49,183 bases of DNA, from the NCBI GenBank assembly GCA_001918745.1, contig MNGN01000043.1, positions 1 through 49,183 on the forward strand, written 5' to 3'. The notes beneath the pieces are model-generated. The model was not told the DNA's origin, ran no database searches, and saw only the letters and a list, made by a program, of their open reading frames with translations. This document shows positions 23,697 through 32,102 of this stretch, piece by piece. Position numbers and translations under genes: made by a program. Source of the stretch: Crenarchaeota archaeon 13_1_40CM_3_52_17. Its GTDB lineage: Archaea; Thermoproteota; Bathyarchaeia; 40CM-2-53-6. Every line of letters starts with the position of its first letter. Positions within the stretch are counted from its first letter, which is position 1.

Positions 23697-24725
23697 ATGC
23701 CAATCTCAAAGGACAGTCCTGCGTCTCCTGACATCGCCCCGAAAACCCAGATCATAGATAGGATCGAGAGGGAAGCAGGGGTTCCAGACCTAGCTAACAT
23801 TCTCACAAATCGTCTCGCTCCAACCGACCTGCAATCGCTGCTCTTGGAAGTCTATGGCCAGAGGGCGAAGAGGAGAGAACCTAGGGCATTGCTTGAGGAT
23901 CAAGTGTCAAACCGGTTCATCCGGCCTTCCACCACCAGCCCTGCACGCCTTCTGGACTGGGATCGTGTTGCGTTCTCGCGACTACCCAAAGTCTTCCAAC
24001 CTATCGAACTCTCACCAGTCTGCCCGCTAGGGACGGTCTCTGCGTTATCCCCGATCAGCCAAGATTGGACAGTCTCTACAATCCGAAATACTGAGGTTGT
24101 TTCTGACTCGACGAACGTTCTCGCGCTTGAGTGCGCAACCCGACGCCGCGAGCAGAAGGATTTTTCTTCAGGTAAAGCAGCTTCCGTTCATCTAGCCGCG
24201 AGTCATCGTCTCTTAAGAGGCCAGAAGTTTGGCGTTGGTCCAGGTACTAGGCAACACTTCAGAGTCTTCACGCTTTGCAGTGCTGGCCGTGATTCAGGGA
24301 ATCTTCGGTTCGAGACCCAGACGGTAAGTCTTCACATCGGATTCTATCTTGCGGCACTCAGAGGCTTTCTAGGAACTAGGACCGCTCTCCGGGTCGCCAT
24401 TTCTGATTTCGGGTCTAACGAGGCGCGACCAGCGGTTCGATCAGAAGTAGTTGAGAAATTTCAGTCCGCGCACAAAAAGGTCCGAATCGGAATCGACCAG
24501 GACCGTAAGCAAGGCAGAGGATACTACCGCCAATTGTGTTTCAAGATTTACGCAACTCCCTCCAACGATCGGGAGCAGGAACTCGTTGATGGCGGAGATG
24601 TCAATTGGACGCAGAAGCTCCTCAATAATGCGAAGGAGCGTCTCATCATCAGCGGATGTGGCAGCGAGAGACTGTGCGAACTCTTTGAACCGACCGCGTC
24701 CCCAAAGAGCACTAAGCGTCCCTAG
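23697..24725 (+). CDS. Conserved hypothetical protein, about 342 aa
   Basis: I cannot name a family. The central part is strongly patterned and looks conserved: DWDRVAFSRLPKVFQPIELS, PVCPLGTVSALSPISQ, TVSTIRNTEVVSDSTNVLAL and ECATRRR. Then come LAASHRLLRGQKF, QHFRVFTLCSAGRDSGNLRFE and HIGFYLAALRGFL. Alternating hydrophobic strands with RxTE and GRD motifs recall nucleotide- or tRNA-synthetase-like folds, but that is a guess. No signal peptide or transmembrane helix is present, and the C-terminus is basic. It ends two bases before the convergent ArsR gene stop. Confidence 0.65.
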   Translation: MPISKDSPASPDIAPKTQIIDRIEREAGVPDLANILTNRLAPTDLQSLLLEVYGQRAKRREPRALLEDQVSNRFIRPSTTSPARLLDWDRVAFSRLPKVFQPIELSPVCPLGTVSALSPISQDWTVSTIRNTEVVSDSTNVLALECATRRREQKDFSSGKAASVHLAASHRLLRGQKFGVGPGTRQHFRVFTLCSAGRDSGNLRFETQTVSLHIGFYLAALRGFLGTRTALRVAISDFGSNEARPAVRSEVVEKFQSAHKKVRIGIDQDRKQGRGYYRQLCFKIYATPSNDREQELVDGGDVNWTQKLLNNAKERLIISGCGSERLCELFEPTASPKSTKRP

Positions 24726-24727
24726 TG

Positions 24728-25060
24728 TTAGGGCCGGGCGTCTCTTTCCTTTTTCAGCAACTCATCCAACCGTTCGAAGCTCTCGTCCCAATACTGCTGG
24801 AACTCGGTAGCCCAGACAGCAACTTCCCGCAGGGGCTTGGCCTGCAGTCGGCACCAGCGTCGCTGGGCTTCGCGTCGGCGCTCAATGAGACCGGCCTTCT
24901 CTAGGACTTTGAGGTGTTTGGAAACCGCAGGCTGGCTGATCGGCAGAGGCCCTGCTAGCTCTTGGACGGTCGCCTCGCCTTGAGCGAGGCGGGAGAGGAT
25001 TGTTCTGCGGGTCGGGTCGGCTACGGCTTGGAAGGTCGCGGAGAGCGTGTCATCGTTCAA
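24728..25060 (-). CDS. ArsR-family winged-helix regulator
   Basis: The 110-aa protein has the ArsR fold: ATFQAVADPTRRTILSRL (helix 1), the HTH ATVQELAGPLPISQPAVSKHLKVLEKAGLI and the wing ERRREAQRRWCRL. No ArsR metal-binding CVC motif is visible. It is of the type that travels with SRPBCC/AHSA1 proteins. Its start overlaps the end of the SRPBCC gene by four bases, so the two are translationally coupled. It likely represses the shared promoter at 25,555-25,579. Confidence 0.9.
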   Translation of the reverse strand: MNDDTLSATFQAVADPTRRTILSRLAQGEATVQELAGPLPISQPAVSKHLKVLEKAGLIERRREAQRRWCRLQAKPLREVAVWATEFQQYWDESFERLDELLKKERDARP

Positions 25061-25545
25061 TGCGTGGTCCGTAGGAGCTCGTCGAGGCGGTCGTAGCCTT
25101 CGTTCAAGCCGCTTTCCATGTTGCTGGCTAGCATACCATCACGATGCTCTTTGCGTTCGAACTTGACGATAGATTTGACCGTAGTTCGGCCATTGTGTTC
25201 CTCGAAGAGGGCTGTCTGAAGGGACTCGCCTGGCATGCCTTCGAAGTTCCAGGTCTGTACAATGCGCTCTGGGCGCAATATTTCGCGGAATTCGCCATGG
25301 AAGCCGTACTTGGTACCGTCGGTGTCTATGTGGGTGAAGTGCCATCTGCCACCGGGGCGCACGTCCATCTGTTCGATGGTCATTTTGTATTTTCGGGGAC
25401 CCATCCAATGGATGAGGAGCTTGGGGTCCGTGTAGGCACGGAACACTGCTTCGCGAGGCGAATCGAAACTGCGTTCTACTCGGATTTCAGTGTCATTAGG
25501 TGTCGTGATTACCGCGGGTTTTGCGATAGATTGGGAGGATTTCAT
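25057..25545 (-). CDS. SRPBCC/AHSA1 ligand-binding protein
   Basis: From ATG 25545 the protein is 162 aa (MKSSQSIAKPAVITT). It shows the AHSA1 pattern: EIRVERSFDSPREAVFRAYTDP, LLIHWMGP, DVRPGGRWHFTHIDTDG, FREILRPERIVQTWNFEG and a C-terminal helix with NEGYDRLDELL. SRPBCC proteins hold hydrophobic ligands in a deep cavity. An earlier start at 25,620 would read through the promoter palindrome and is unlikely. The ArsR gene overlaps its stop. Confidence 0.88.
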   Translation of the reverse strand: MKSSQSIAKPAVITTPNDTEIRVERSFDSPREAVFRAYTDPKLLIHWMGPRKYKMTIEQMDVRPGGRWHFTHIDTDGTKYGFHGEFREILRPERIVQTWNFEGMPGESLQTALFEEHNGRTTVKSIVKFERKEHRDGMLASNMESGLNEGYDRLDELLRTTH

Positions 25546-25554
25546 GGAACTGTG

Positions 25555-25579
25555 TATAACCATATAGCTATATAACCAT
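25555..25579 (-). promoter_or_regulatory. SRPBCC-ArsR promoter/operator: TATAACCAT repeats around a 12-bp palindrome
   Basis: Two direct copies of TATAACCAT (25555-25563 and 25571-25579) bracket the perfect palindrome ATATAGCTATAT (25562-25573). On the minus strand a TATA box falls about 25 bases before ATG 25545, so the palindrome overlaps it. This layout suits ArsR autorepression and a leaderless message. Confidence 0.5.
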
Positions 25580-25673
25580 TTTGTTAAGCTCACGCCCTGT
25601 AATGAAACCAAGATCGACACTGAGAGCTAGACTAAAAGCGCCTTGAATTACTGATCCTCTTGAGGTCTTCAGA

Positions 25674-25955
25674 ATGTGTCGAAATATCAGAGTGCTCTTC
25701 AACTTCGACCCTCCGGCCACAGAGGCAGAAATTCGGGACGCGTCCTTGCAGTTCGTCCGAAAGATCAGCGGGTTTCATCAACCATCAAAAGCAAACGAAC
25801 AGTCGTTCTTGGCCGCGGTCGACGAGATTACCCATGTCTCCACCGATCTGATCCAATCACTTGAAACGAACGCGCAACCGAGGACACGAGAGCAAGAGAT
25901 CGCAAAGGCAAAGGCCCGATTTTCGACTAGGTTTGCCACTAGAGTGTCTGCCTAG
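25674..25955 (+). CDS. DUF2277 family protein
   Basis: The 93-aa protein opens MCRNIRVLFNFDPPATEAEI, the DUF2277 signature, followed by DASLQFVRKISGFHQPSKAN and a helical end rich in Lys/Glu. The family is small, cytoplasmic and of unknown function. It overlaps the last bases of the convergent DyP peroxidase gene by four bases. The start at ATG 25674 fits the family exactly. Confidence 0.88.
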   Translation: MCRNIRVLFNFDPPATEAEIRDASLQFVRKISGFHQPSKANEQSFLAAVDEITHVSTDLIQSLETNAQPRTREQEIAKAKARFSTRFATRVSA

Positions 25956-26908
25956 CCTACCCCAATGTTCTCCAGAAACGAGGCAGATGGGACGAAGAAG
26001 AGGTTTCCTGTCACCGCCTTGCTGAAATCCAGCAGTCGATCATAATTGCCTGGTGGCTTCCCGACGAACATGTTCTGAAGCATTTGTTCAATGGTGCGCG
26101 GTGACCGGCTGTAACCGATGAAGTACGTCCCGAACTCCTTTTGACCAGGATTACCGAAGGGCATGTTGTCCCGGAGAATTTTGACTTCCCTGCCATTCTC
26201 TACTATCTTGGTGAGCGCGTTGTGCGCGTAGGTGGGCTTGACCTTGTTATCGAGCTCCACATCATTCAGCTTGGTGCGTCCGACGATCTTTTCCTGTTTT
26301 TCAGTTGGTAAAGCATTCCAGCCAGCTAGATCATGGAGATACTTCTGAATGATCACATAGCTTCCCGCAGCGAACCCGGGGTCCTCGTTGGTTATGAGAG
26401 TGGAGTCAATCGCTTCCTGACCCTTAGGGTTCTCCGTTCCATCGACAAAGCCGATCAGGTCGCGGCTATCAAAATAACGGAAACCATGAACTTCGTCAAC
26501 CGGGCTGATTGCCGGTCCAAGCCGAGCGGTGATCTGCGTCGCTAGCTCGAAGCACAAGTCCATTCGCTGCGCCCGAATATGAAAGAGCAGGTCGCCCGGT
26601 GTTGAGACGGCATGATGCTCTCCTGCCCGGATCTCGCGAAACCTATGCAATTCTGCTGGGCGTGGTTTCCCGAATAGTTGATCCCAGGCATCAGACCCAA
26701 ACCCCACCACACATGAGAGAGTTCCCTCTTGTTCGCGAAATCCTACAGAACGGACGAGGGCGGCTAGATCTGCGCAGAAGGAACGGATCGTGGCGCGATG
26801 ACCCGCGCCGGGGTTAATTGTTGCGACCAGAAAGATCGCCGCTCGGGTCAGGGGTGTCGCGACAGGTTGTGGGACGGCACGTGGAATGTCTGACGCTCTA
26901 TGCGTCAT
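25952..26908 (-). CDS. DyP-type heme peroxidase
   Basis: The 318-aa protein has the hallmark FVDGTENP (GxxDG, distal Asp) at about 173-180 and the downstream EELVGRTKL-like motif (KIVGRTKLNDVELD). It also has HNALTK (candidate proximal His region) and the C-terminal FFVPSASFLENIG. DyP enzymes use H2O2 to oxidise dyes, phenolics or metals. No Tat or Sec signal is visible, so it is probably cytoplasmic. It converges with DUF2277 (four-base overlap). Confidence 0.9.
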   Translation of the reverse strand: MTHRASDIPRAVPQPVATPLTRAAIFLVATINPGAGHRATIRSFCADLAALVRSVGFREQEGTLSCVVGFGSDAWDQLFGKPRPAELHRFREIRAGEHHAVSTPGDLLFHIRAQRMDLCFELATQITARLGPAISPVDEVHGFRYFDSRDLIGFVDGTENPKGQEAIDSTLITNEDPGFAAGSYVIIQKYLHDLAGWNALPTEKQEKIVGRTKLNDVELDNKVKPTYAHNALTKIVENGREVKILRDNMPFGNPGQKEFGTYFIGYSRSPRTIEQMLQNMFVGKPPGNYDRLLDFSKAVTGNLFFVPSASFLENIGVG

Positions 26909-26978
26909 AGAGCAGAGGCCCGCGTGGAATGCCTGAAAACGTTTGCCGTCTTTACACTAGGGTCGCATCGTTGCTAGG

Positions 26979-27842
26979 CTAGGCAGGCGTTGTCAATTCG
27001 AGCTTCTTCTCTTCCCTCAGAAAGCTCAGCAGTGCAGCGTTGACTTCGTCGGCATGTGTCCATGATATGCAGTGCGGCCCGTCTTTGACCACGACTAGTC
27101 TTGCTCCCTGGACCAGTTTTGCTGTTCGTTGTCCCGAGGCAGGGAAGGGAACGATACGATCCGCGTCACCGTGAATGACTAGGGTGGGCACCTGGACGCG
27201 AGCCAAGTCCTTCCGGAAATCCTCAAGCCACGTTGGAACACATGCTAGACTGGCGGTTGCCGAGGCACCAACAGCGATATTCCAGCTAGACTGTAAGACT
27301 TGTTCGCTGACCCTCTTGCCCAAGAACTGGTCGGCGTTGTAGAAGTTCTTGAAAAACTCGGTAAAGAACGCGTAACGGTCCGCCTTGATCGCGGTCTGGA
27401 TCCCGTCGAAGGCACCGCGGTCGACGCCTTCCGGGTTATCCGGTGCTTTCAGAAGATATGGTGGGACTGATGAGATGAATACTGCTTTGCTGACGTCCTT
27501 AGATCCGTATTGCCCCATGAAACGTGCAACTTCACCGCCGCCCATCGAGAAACCGACTAGCGCGAAATCACGCAGGTCGAGGTGGCTCACGATTTTGTGA
27601 AGGTCCCTGGCGAACGTGTCATAATTGTAGCCCATGGTTGGTTTGCTCGACTTACCGAAACCCCTACGGTCGTAGGTGATTACACGGTAGCCTGCTTCAA
27701 GCAGGACTGGTACCTGTTTCTCCCAGGAAGCACCACTCAAAGGATAACCATGTATCAGGACAACGGGTTTACCTGCGCCATGATCCTCGTAATAGAGATC
27801 AATACTCCCAGAGTTTTCCTGACCGACATTAACGATTGGCAT
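26979..27842 (-). CDS. Alpha/beta hydrolase, non-heme chloroperoxidase/arylesterase-like
   Basis: The 287-aa protein has VVLIHGYPLSGASWEKQV (oxyanion HG), TYDRRGFGKSS, the nucleophile elbow VGFSMGGGEVAR (Ser97), VIHGDADRIVPF (acid) and KDGPHCISWTHADEV (His). This is the classical set of cofactor-free chloroperoxidase/esterase enzymes; in vivo it most likely hydrolyses esters. An ATG start at 27842 gives MPIVNVGQENSG. It lies 70 bases beyond the DyP start on the same strand but is probably separately controlled. Confidence 0.9.
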   Translation of the reverse strand: MPIVNVGQENSGSIDLYYEDHGAGKPVVLIHGYPLSGASWEKQVPVLLEAGYRVITYDRRGFGKSSKPTMGYNYDTFARDLHKIVSHLDLRDFALVGFSMGGGEVARFMGQYGSKDVSKAVFISSVPPYLLKAPDNPEGVDRGAFDGIQTAIKADRYAFFTEFFKNFYNADQFLGKRVSEQVLQSSWNIAVGASATASLACVPTWLEDFRKDLARVQVPTLVIHGDADRIVPFPASGQRTAKLVQGARLVVVKDGPHCISWTHADEVNAALLSFLREEKKLELTTPA

Positions 27843-27931
27843 TAAGATTCAGATTCTCAACTGCATTCGCACTTATCACTATGGGTCTCTTCGGACCCCG
27901 GTTTCTCTACTGAGGTCCTGTCAAGTTCTGG

Positions 27932-28333
27932 TCATCCCGCGCTTACTCCATTTGGAACCGGGCTTTCCGGGACCGCTAGGACAGGCTTGATTCCATCCTC
28001 ATATCCGATATCCAGTAGCAAACCTTCAGAGACTTCGCCCATCATTTTCTTGGGTTCGAGATTAACTACGAACAGTGCTTGTTTCCCCTCGTTTTCCCTC
28101 AGATTAGCGCGTTCCTGTCTCATCCCCGCCAATATTCTTCTCTTGTGATCTCCAAAATCCACGAGCAGTCTCACCAACCTCTGTGAGGTCGGGACGTTTT
28201 GCACCAGTTCGATTTTCCCAACGCGAATGTCTACCTTCCGCAGAACATCTAGGGAAACGATGGGCTTCACAGGTGCAACTTTCATGGGACGCCAGCCCGA
28301 ATCTGAAATTCGATACTTCTTATGACCTATCAA
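27932..28333 (-). CDS. tRNA-binding OB-fold protein (MetG C-terminal/CsaA-like)
   Basis: The protein (up to 133 aa) has the EMAPII/Trbp111 OB fold: LRKVDIRVGKIELVQNVPTS, RLLVDFGDHKRRILAGMRQ and LFVVNLEPKKMMGEVSEGLLLDIGY. Archaeal stand-alone versions act as tRNA chaperones or pair with methionyl-tRNA synthetase. The first 16 residues (MIGHKKYRISDSGWRP) look non-conserved; ATG 28285 (MKVAPVKP) is a likely alternative start. It is transcribed away from the M20 gene. Confidence 0.88.
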   Translation of the reverse strand: MIGHKKYRISDSGWRPMKVAPVKPIVSLDVLRKVDIRVGKIELVQNVPTSQRLVRLLVDFGDHKRRILAGMRQERANLRENEGKQALFVVNLEPKKMMGEVSEGLLLDIGYEDGIKPVLAVPESPVPNGVSAG

Positions 28334-28447
28334 GAACTAATCTAGTTGCACGATTCCGACCGGATTTTCAAAAAAATCGCAAACCTACGCACTACCGGGG
28401 CCACTGAAAGAAGGAATTGTTGATATCTGGTTCTATCTAGCCTTACA

Positions 28448-29848
28448 TTGATGATTCTAGTGGCTAAGGCTCCGAGCGAGACATTAACGGAACGAAAAGA
28501 CGAGGTTTTTCACGAGATCGATAGCAGTAGTGACAGGTTTGTTGAGAAGCTCAAGACCCTCTGTAGGCAACCAAGCGTATCAGCCCAGAACTTCGGACTC
28601 AACGAAACCGCTGAGTTAGTCAGCAGGCTTCTCAAAGAGACCGGCTTCACGGTAGAAGCATTCTCTCCGAGTAAGGGTCCTCCAGTAGTATTCGGTGAGC
28701 TTGCATCCAGGTCTGGAAGAAAGACGCTTGTTGTCTACAACCATTATGACGTGCAGCCGGTCGAACCTGTTGAGTTGTGGAAGAATCCTCCCTTCTCAGC
28801 AACCGTGGAGGATGGCAGAGTCTATGCTAGAGGAGCGAGCGATAACAAGGGAAACATTGTCTCGCGATTGATGGCGATAAACGCATTCTCGAAGGCAAAA
28901 GGAGACGTTCCATGCAACATCAAGTGGGTTATCGAAGGCGAAGAAGAAATCGGAAGCCCTCACTTCTCTGAGTTCATTACGCGCTACAAGGAAAGGCTAA
29001 CCGGAGATTCGGCCATTTGGGAGTTCGGCGGCCTCGACTACGAGGATCGCCCCCTGGTCACTCTGGGCTTGAAGGGAATGCTCTATGTTGAGCTTAGAGT
29101 TCAGACCGCGCTGAAGGATTCGCATTCAGCTCGCGCGGCGGTTGTCGAGAACCCGGCATGGCGTCTTGTCCGAATGCTAGACACGATCACGGACGAGGAT
29201 GGCAGAATCATGGTAGAAGGCTGGTATGACGACGTCAAACCGTTTACGCCGGAAGAGCTGGAGGTCATACGCGCGATGCCGCTGGAAGAACACAGTATTC
29301 GAGACGAGCTAGGGGTCAAGAACTTCCTGTACGGTCTGACCGGATTCGAGTTCAAGAAAGCGTTCTACGGTAATCCTACGGCGAACATTGCTGGAATATG
29401 GTCAGGATACACTGGCCCGGGACACAAGACTGTTCTTCCATCTGTCGCACAGGCCAAGATGGACTTTCGCCTTGTGCCAAATCAAGACCCGGTAAAGTTG
29501 GCCGGGAAGTTGAGGCAACACTTGGTCCGCCACGGGTTTGCTGATGTGGAAGTGAATCTTCAGGCTGAGAACCCTGCTGCCCGGACGCCTATAGAGGCGC
29601 CGATCGCCAAGATTGCAGCTCGTGCTGGGAGAGAGGTGTTTCGCAAAGAGCCTGTGACACTGGTGACCTCAGCGGCTTCGGGTCCAATGCACTATTTCAC
29701 AAACACACTGGGACTGCCTACTGTGGCGATTGGTTGTAATCATACCAAGAGCAATACTCATGCTCCTAACGAGAACCAGAGGATTGACGTGTTCGTCCAA
29801 GGAAGCAAGTGGATAGCACGAGTCATCGAGGAATTCGCCAAACCATAG
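28448..29848 (+). CDS. M20-family dipeptidase
   Basis: The 466-aa protein has the di-zinc signature: VVYNHYDVQP (His, Asp), GASDNKG (bridging Asp), the catalytic EGEEEIGS and SAASGPMHYF near the C-terminus. A lid domain lies about 195-310, with the dimer motif LKDSHSARAAVVENPAWRL. It resembles the archaeal/bacterial M20A dipeptidases hydrolysing Xaa dipeptides in the cytoplasm. It has a long N-terminal lead (MMILVAKAPSETLTERKDEV), so the start may lie a few codons downstream. Confidence 0.92.
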   Translation: MMILVAKAPSETLTERKDEVFHEIDSSSDRFVEKLKTLCRQPSVSAQNFGLNETAELVSRLLKETGFTVEAFSPSKGPPVVFGELASRSGRKTLVVYNHYDVQPVEPVELWKNPPFSATVEDGRVYARGASDNKGNIVSRLMAINAFSKAKGDVPCNIKWVIEGEEEIGSPHFSEFITRYKERLTGDSAIWEFGGLDYEDRPLVTLGLKGMLYVELRVQTALKDSHSARAAVVENPAWRLVRMLDTITDEDGRIMVEGWYDDVKPFTPEELEVIRAMPLEEHSIRDELGVKNFLYGLTGFEFKKAFYGNPTANIAGIWSGYTGPGHKTVLPSVAQAKMDFRLVPNQDPVKLAGKLRQHLVRHGFADVEVNLQAENPAARTPIEAPIAKIAARAGREVFRKEPVTLVTSAASGPMHYFTNTLGLPTVAIGCNHTKSNTHAPNENQRIDVFVQGSKWIARVIEEFAKP

Positions 29849-29878
29849 AAAATCGCCGGTTCCCTATTTGAAAAATGC

Positions 29879-30382
29879 ATGGGCGAGTTTGGAAGAGCAA
29901 AGGGAATAGCTGGAATGAGACCCGTCGACACGATCGTTCGCCATTCAACCAAGTCGGATCTGCCGAATATAGAAGGACATTATGGCCTATTAGACAACGC
30001 AGGAGACCCTTTCTGCGACGTAACTAGGATTCAGGAGGTTCGATTTGACTGGCTTGTCATAGCCGAGGTTGCTGGGGAATACGCGGGCTTCCTTTACTGG
30101 CACCTAGGAGAGAAGCCGTTCTTCGCTCCCAGCATTGGAAAGTTTGCCCACATCAGGGAAGTCCAAGTCGTAGAAAAATTCCAACAACGGGGAATAGGGA
30201 GGAAACTGATCGTCTATGCCCTGGAGAGGCTGAAAGCCTTGGGGACCCGGGACATCTTTCTTGCAACAGCAGAGACCAATGATGCAGCAAGACATCTGTA
30301 CGAAAACTTGGGTTCATGCAGTTCCGGAAGCAGATACAATACACTCTTAGAATCGATGATCACCGAAAACGATGACGTGTAG
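29879..30382 (+). CDS. GNAT N-acetyltransferase
   Basis: The protein is up to 167 aa with one GNAT domain: VIAEVAGEYAGFLYWHL, AHIREVQVVEKFQQRGIGRKLI (motif A), then TAETNDAARHLYENLG. Up to 12 N-terminal residues before ATG 29915 (MRPVDTIVRHS) may be untranslated. It lies 30 bases after the M20 dipeptidase on the same strand and may be cotranscribed. Substrate unknown. Confidence 0.82.
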   Translation: MGEFGRAKGIAGMRPVDTIVRHSTKSDLPNIEGHYGLLDNAGDPFCDVTRIQEVRFDWLVIAEVAGEYAGFLYWHLGEKPFFAPSIGKFAHIREVQVVEKFQQRGIGRKLIVYALERLKALGTRDIFLATAETNDAARHLYENLGSCSSGSRYNTLLESMITENDDV

Positions 30383-30516
30383 CTGCCACCCTTTCTCCGA
30401 TGCTCCCGTATGCTACCATCGAACCATCCTCGCTCGCCTCGTTTAACCAGGATAGTTCCTGACCTGTTTTTCAGAATCCAGGGCCCAATCATGTCATCCA
30501 GCCTCTGTGAGGGTGC

Positions 30517-31068
30517 CTAGTTGCCGAAGGCTGTGATCATGTGAATGATCGCGGCGAGGAACAACAATCCAGTTATCAACAAGTGCGAAGGTTTCCAGTA
30601 GCCGAAGATCTTCTTCATCGCAGGCAATCTCTTGTAGATGTAACGTCCGAAGACTCCACTGGCAGCAGAAGCGACCAGCAACCATGTGGTCAAGCCGGCA
30701 AGGCCATGGTCAAGTAGGTCGTGCGAGTTGAACCGATAAGGGAAGCCGGCGTGGACGAGGACCGCGATGAGCCCAATGAAGCTCAACGCGATGTGTATCG
30801 ACAGCCAAGGTCGAACGCCTCCAACCGTCTTGATGAAGCCGATCCATGCACTTCTCTTGACGATGGTGTAGAACTGGGCGGCAACGAGGAGGAGAGAGCC
30901 AGTGTATGCTAGCGCTAGCCCAACTTGTGATCCGCCTTTTAGACCATCGAACGAGTCGCCTATCGCCCGTCGGTATTCTAAGAGGACGACGATGACGATG
31001 AAGCTGATTACGAGGAAGATGGGTGTGGTGTATGTGGTCAGGGAGGTTTTTCGTTTGGTCAGGATCAC
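30517..31068 (-). CDS. Predicted di-heme b membrane cytochrome
   Basis: The 183-aa protein has five transmembrane helices (about 13-31, 48-70, 86-106, 122-144, 159-180). Helix 3 has His92 and His106, and helix 5 has His162 and His176. Both pairs are spaced H-x13-H, the spacing that holds two stacked b hemes in ferric-reductase, NOX and cytochrome b proteins. No flavin or NAD domain is attached. It overlaps the small membrane gene at 31,065 by four bases. It may pass electrons across the membrane; the partner is not in the window. Confidence 0.65.
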   Translation of the reverse strand: MILTKRKTSLTTYTTPIFLVISFIVIVVLLEYRRAIGDSFDGLKGGSQVGLALAYTGSLLLVAAQFYTIVKRSAWIGFIKTVGGVRPWLSIHIALSFIGLIAVLVHAGFPYRFNSHDLLDHGLAGLTTWLLVASAASGVFGRYIYKRLPAMKKIFGYWKPSHLLITGLLFLAAIIHMITAFGN

Positions 31069-31337
31069 GCTTTCTTCTGCTCCTGAAGAGATTTCAGCCG
31101 ATTCCGGTTGCGTGTGGCTACGGCACGGCCGATAACGTCTCTCAGCCCGAAGCCGGTGATGAACGCGGACCCGCCGACTACTCCAAGAGTGACAAGCGTC
31201 CGGGCGTTCAGAGAACGGAAACCGCCCTCATTGCCTCCGCGAGTATTGCCACCTCCCAGAGAGAACAGGCCATAGGTAGCAATTACGATAATAGCCAGGA
31301 CAATGATTGTAGTAACCACATTTTTTCTAATCGACAT
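31065..31337 (-). CDS. Small two-helix membrane protein paired with the cytochrome
   Basis: The 90-aa protein has a basic N-terminus, a helix at about 7-27 (NVVTTIIVLAIIVIATYGLF), a Gly/Asn-rich loop (GGGNTRGGNEGGF) and a second helix (about 46-65). A basic, Gln/Lys-rich tail follows. Its stop overlaps the cytochrome start by four bases, so translation is coupled. It carries no Cys or His pair and is probably a structural or assembly subunit. Confidence 0.65.
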   Translation of the reverse strand: MSIRKNVVTTIIVLAIIVIATYGLFSLGGGNTRGGNEGGFRSLNARTLVTLGVVGGSAFITGFGLRDVIGRAVATRNRNRLKSLQEQKKA

Positions 31338-31507
31338 GAGGTAGTTCTGCCAGGAGACCTAGGAAGGGTTCACAGTTCTGGTGGGACATGAAATGACTGT
31401 CACACAATCCTAGGATACAGAGTTACAACGCTCGGGCTGGGTCCTCTTCCTGACGAGGCAAGCCTTTTTTTTTGTGGACAAATCCTAACCATGCAGGGTT
31501 AGGAAGA

Positions 31508-32011
31508 TTGGAGGTCAGGCTTCTCCGGCACAGAGACTACTCCAGTGTTCGAGAAATTTACAAAGCCGTGAGTAATGAATATCTGCGATATCAAAGAAAG
31601 AGATCAGGGAAAGTATACGACCCGGTTAGACCGGATCTTAACACTTCCCAACTAGACTTCTATGTTGCGACTCATTGTAGCTTCGCTGCGATTGAGAACG
31701 AGAAACTGCGCGGTGTTCTACTTGCTCAGCCACTTAGGTGGTTCAGTGACTGGGACAAGGTGCTTTGGCTTGAGTACATCGCTGTTCACGCTGCACACAG
31801 GCGAAGAGGAATTGGCCTAGCTCTAATTTCAGCGGCCAAGGATTTCGCCAGAAAACATCGTATCAAAGGATTGTTTACCACTCTGAATATAGACAATGAA
31901 GAATCAAAGAGTCTCCTCCTCAAGGCAGAATTCGATGTGAAAGACTCGAGAATCGCCTCGTACTCACCGGAAAGCTTGCCAAGAGCGTCGCCATTAGCGA
32001 GTGTTTACTAG
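31508..32011 (+). CDS. GNAT N-acetyltransferase
   Basis: The protein has the GNAT core VLWLEYIAVHAAHRRRGIGLALI (motif A) and the closing TTLNIDNEESKSLLLKAEF. TTG 31508 gives MEVRLLRHRDYSSVREI, just before the first conserved strand. TTG 31472 would add 12 residues but lies in a T9 run (31463-31471), which more likely belongs to the leader. The substrate is not evident. It starts opposite the small membrane/cytochrome pair, across a gap of about 170 bases. Confidence 0.75.
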   Translation: MEVRLLRHRDYSSVREIYKAVSNEYLRYQRKRSGKVYDPVRPDLNTSQLDFYVATHCSFAAIENEKLRGVLLAQPLRWFSDWDKVLWLEYIAVHAAHRRRGIGLALISAAKDFARKHRIKGLFTTLNIDNEESKSLLLKAEFDVKDSRIASYSPESLPRASPLASVY

Positions 32012-32102
32012 GATTGGTTTCGACTCCACGAGTCTTTGTAGCGAGTCCCCTTCCAAACATGGGAGGTCGCATCGCTATTTCAGTTGCTCATTTGAATCGT
32101 CC

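Noticed and set aside
31463..31471. T9 run as an archaeal transcription terminator
   Set aside because: It is on the plus strand directly before a plus-strand gene, with no upstream plus-strand gene to end for more than 1 kb. It is more likely leader or promoter sequence.
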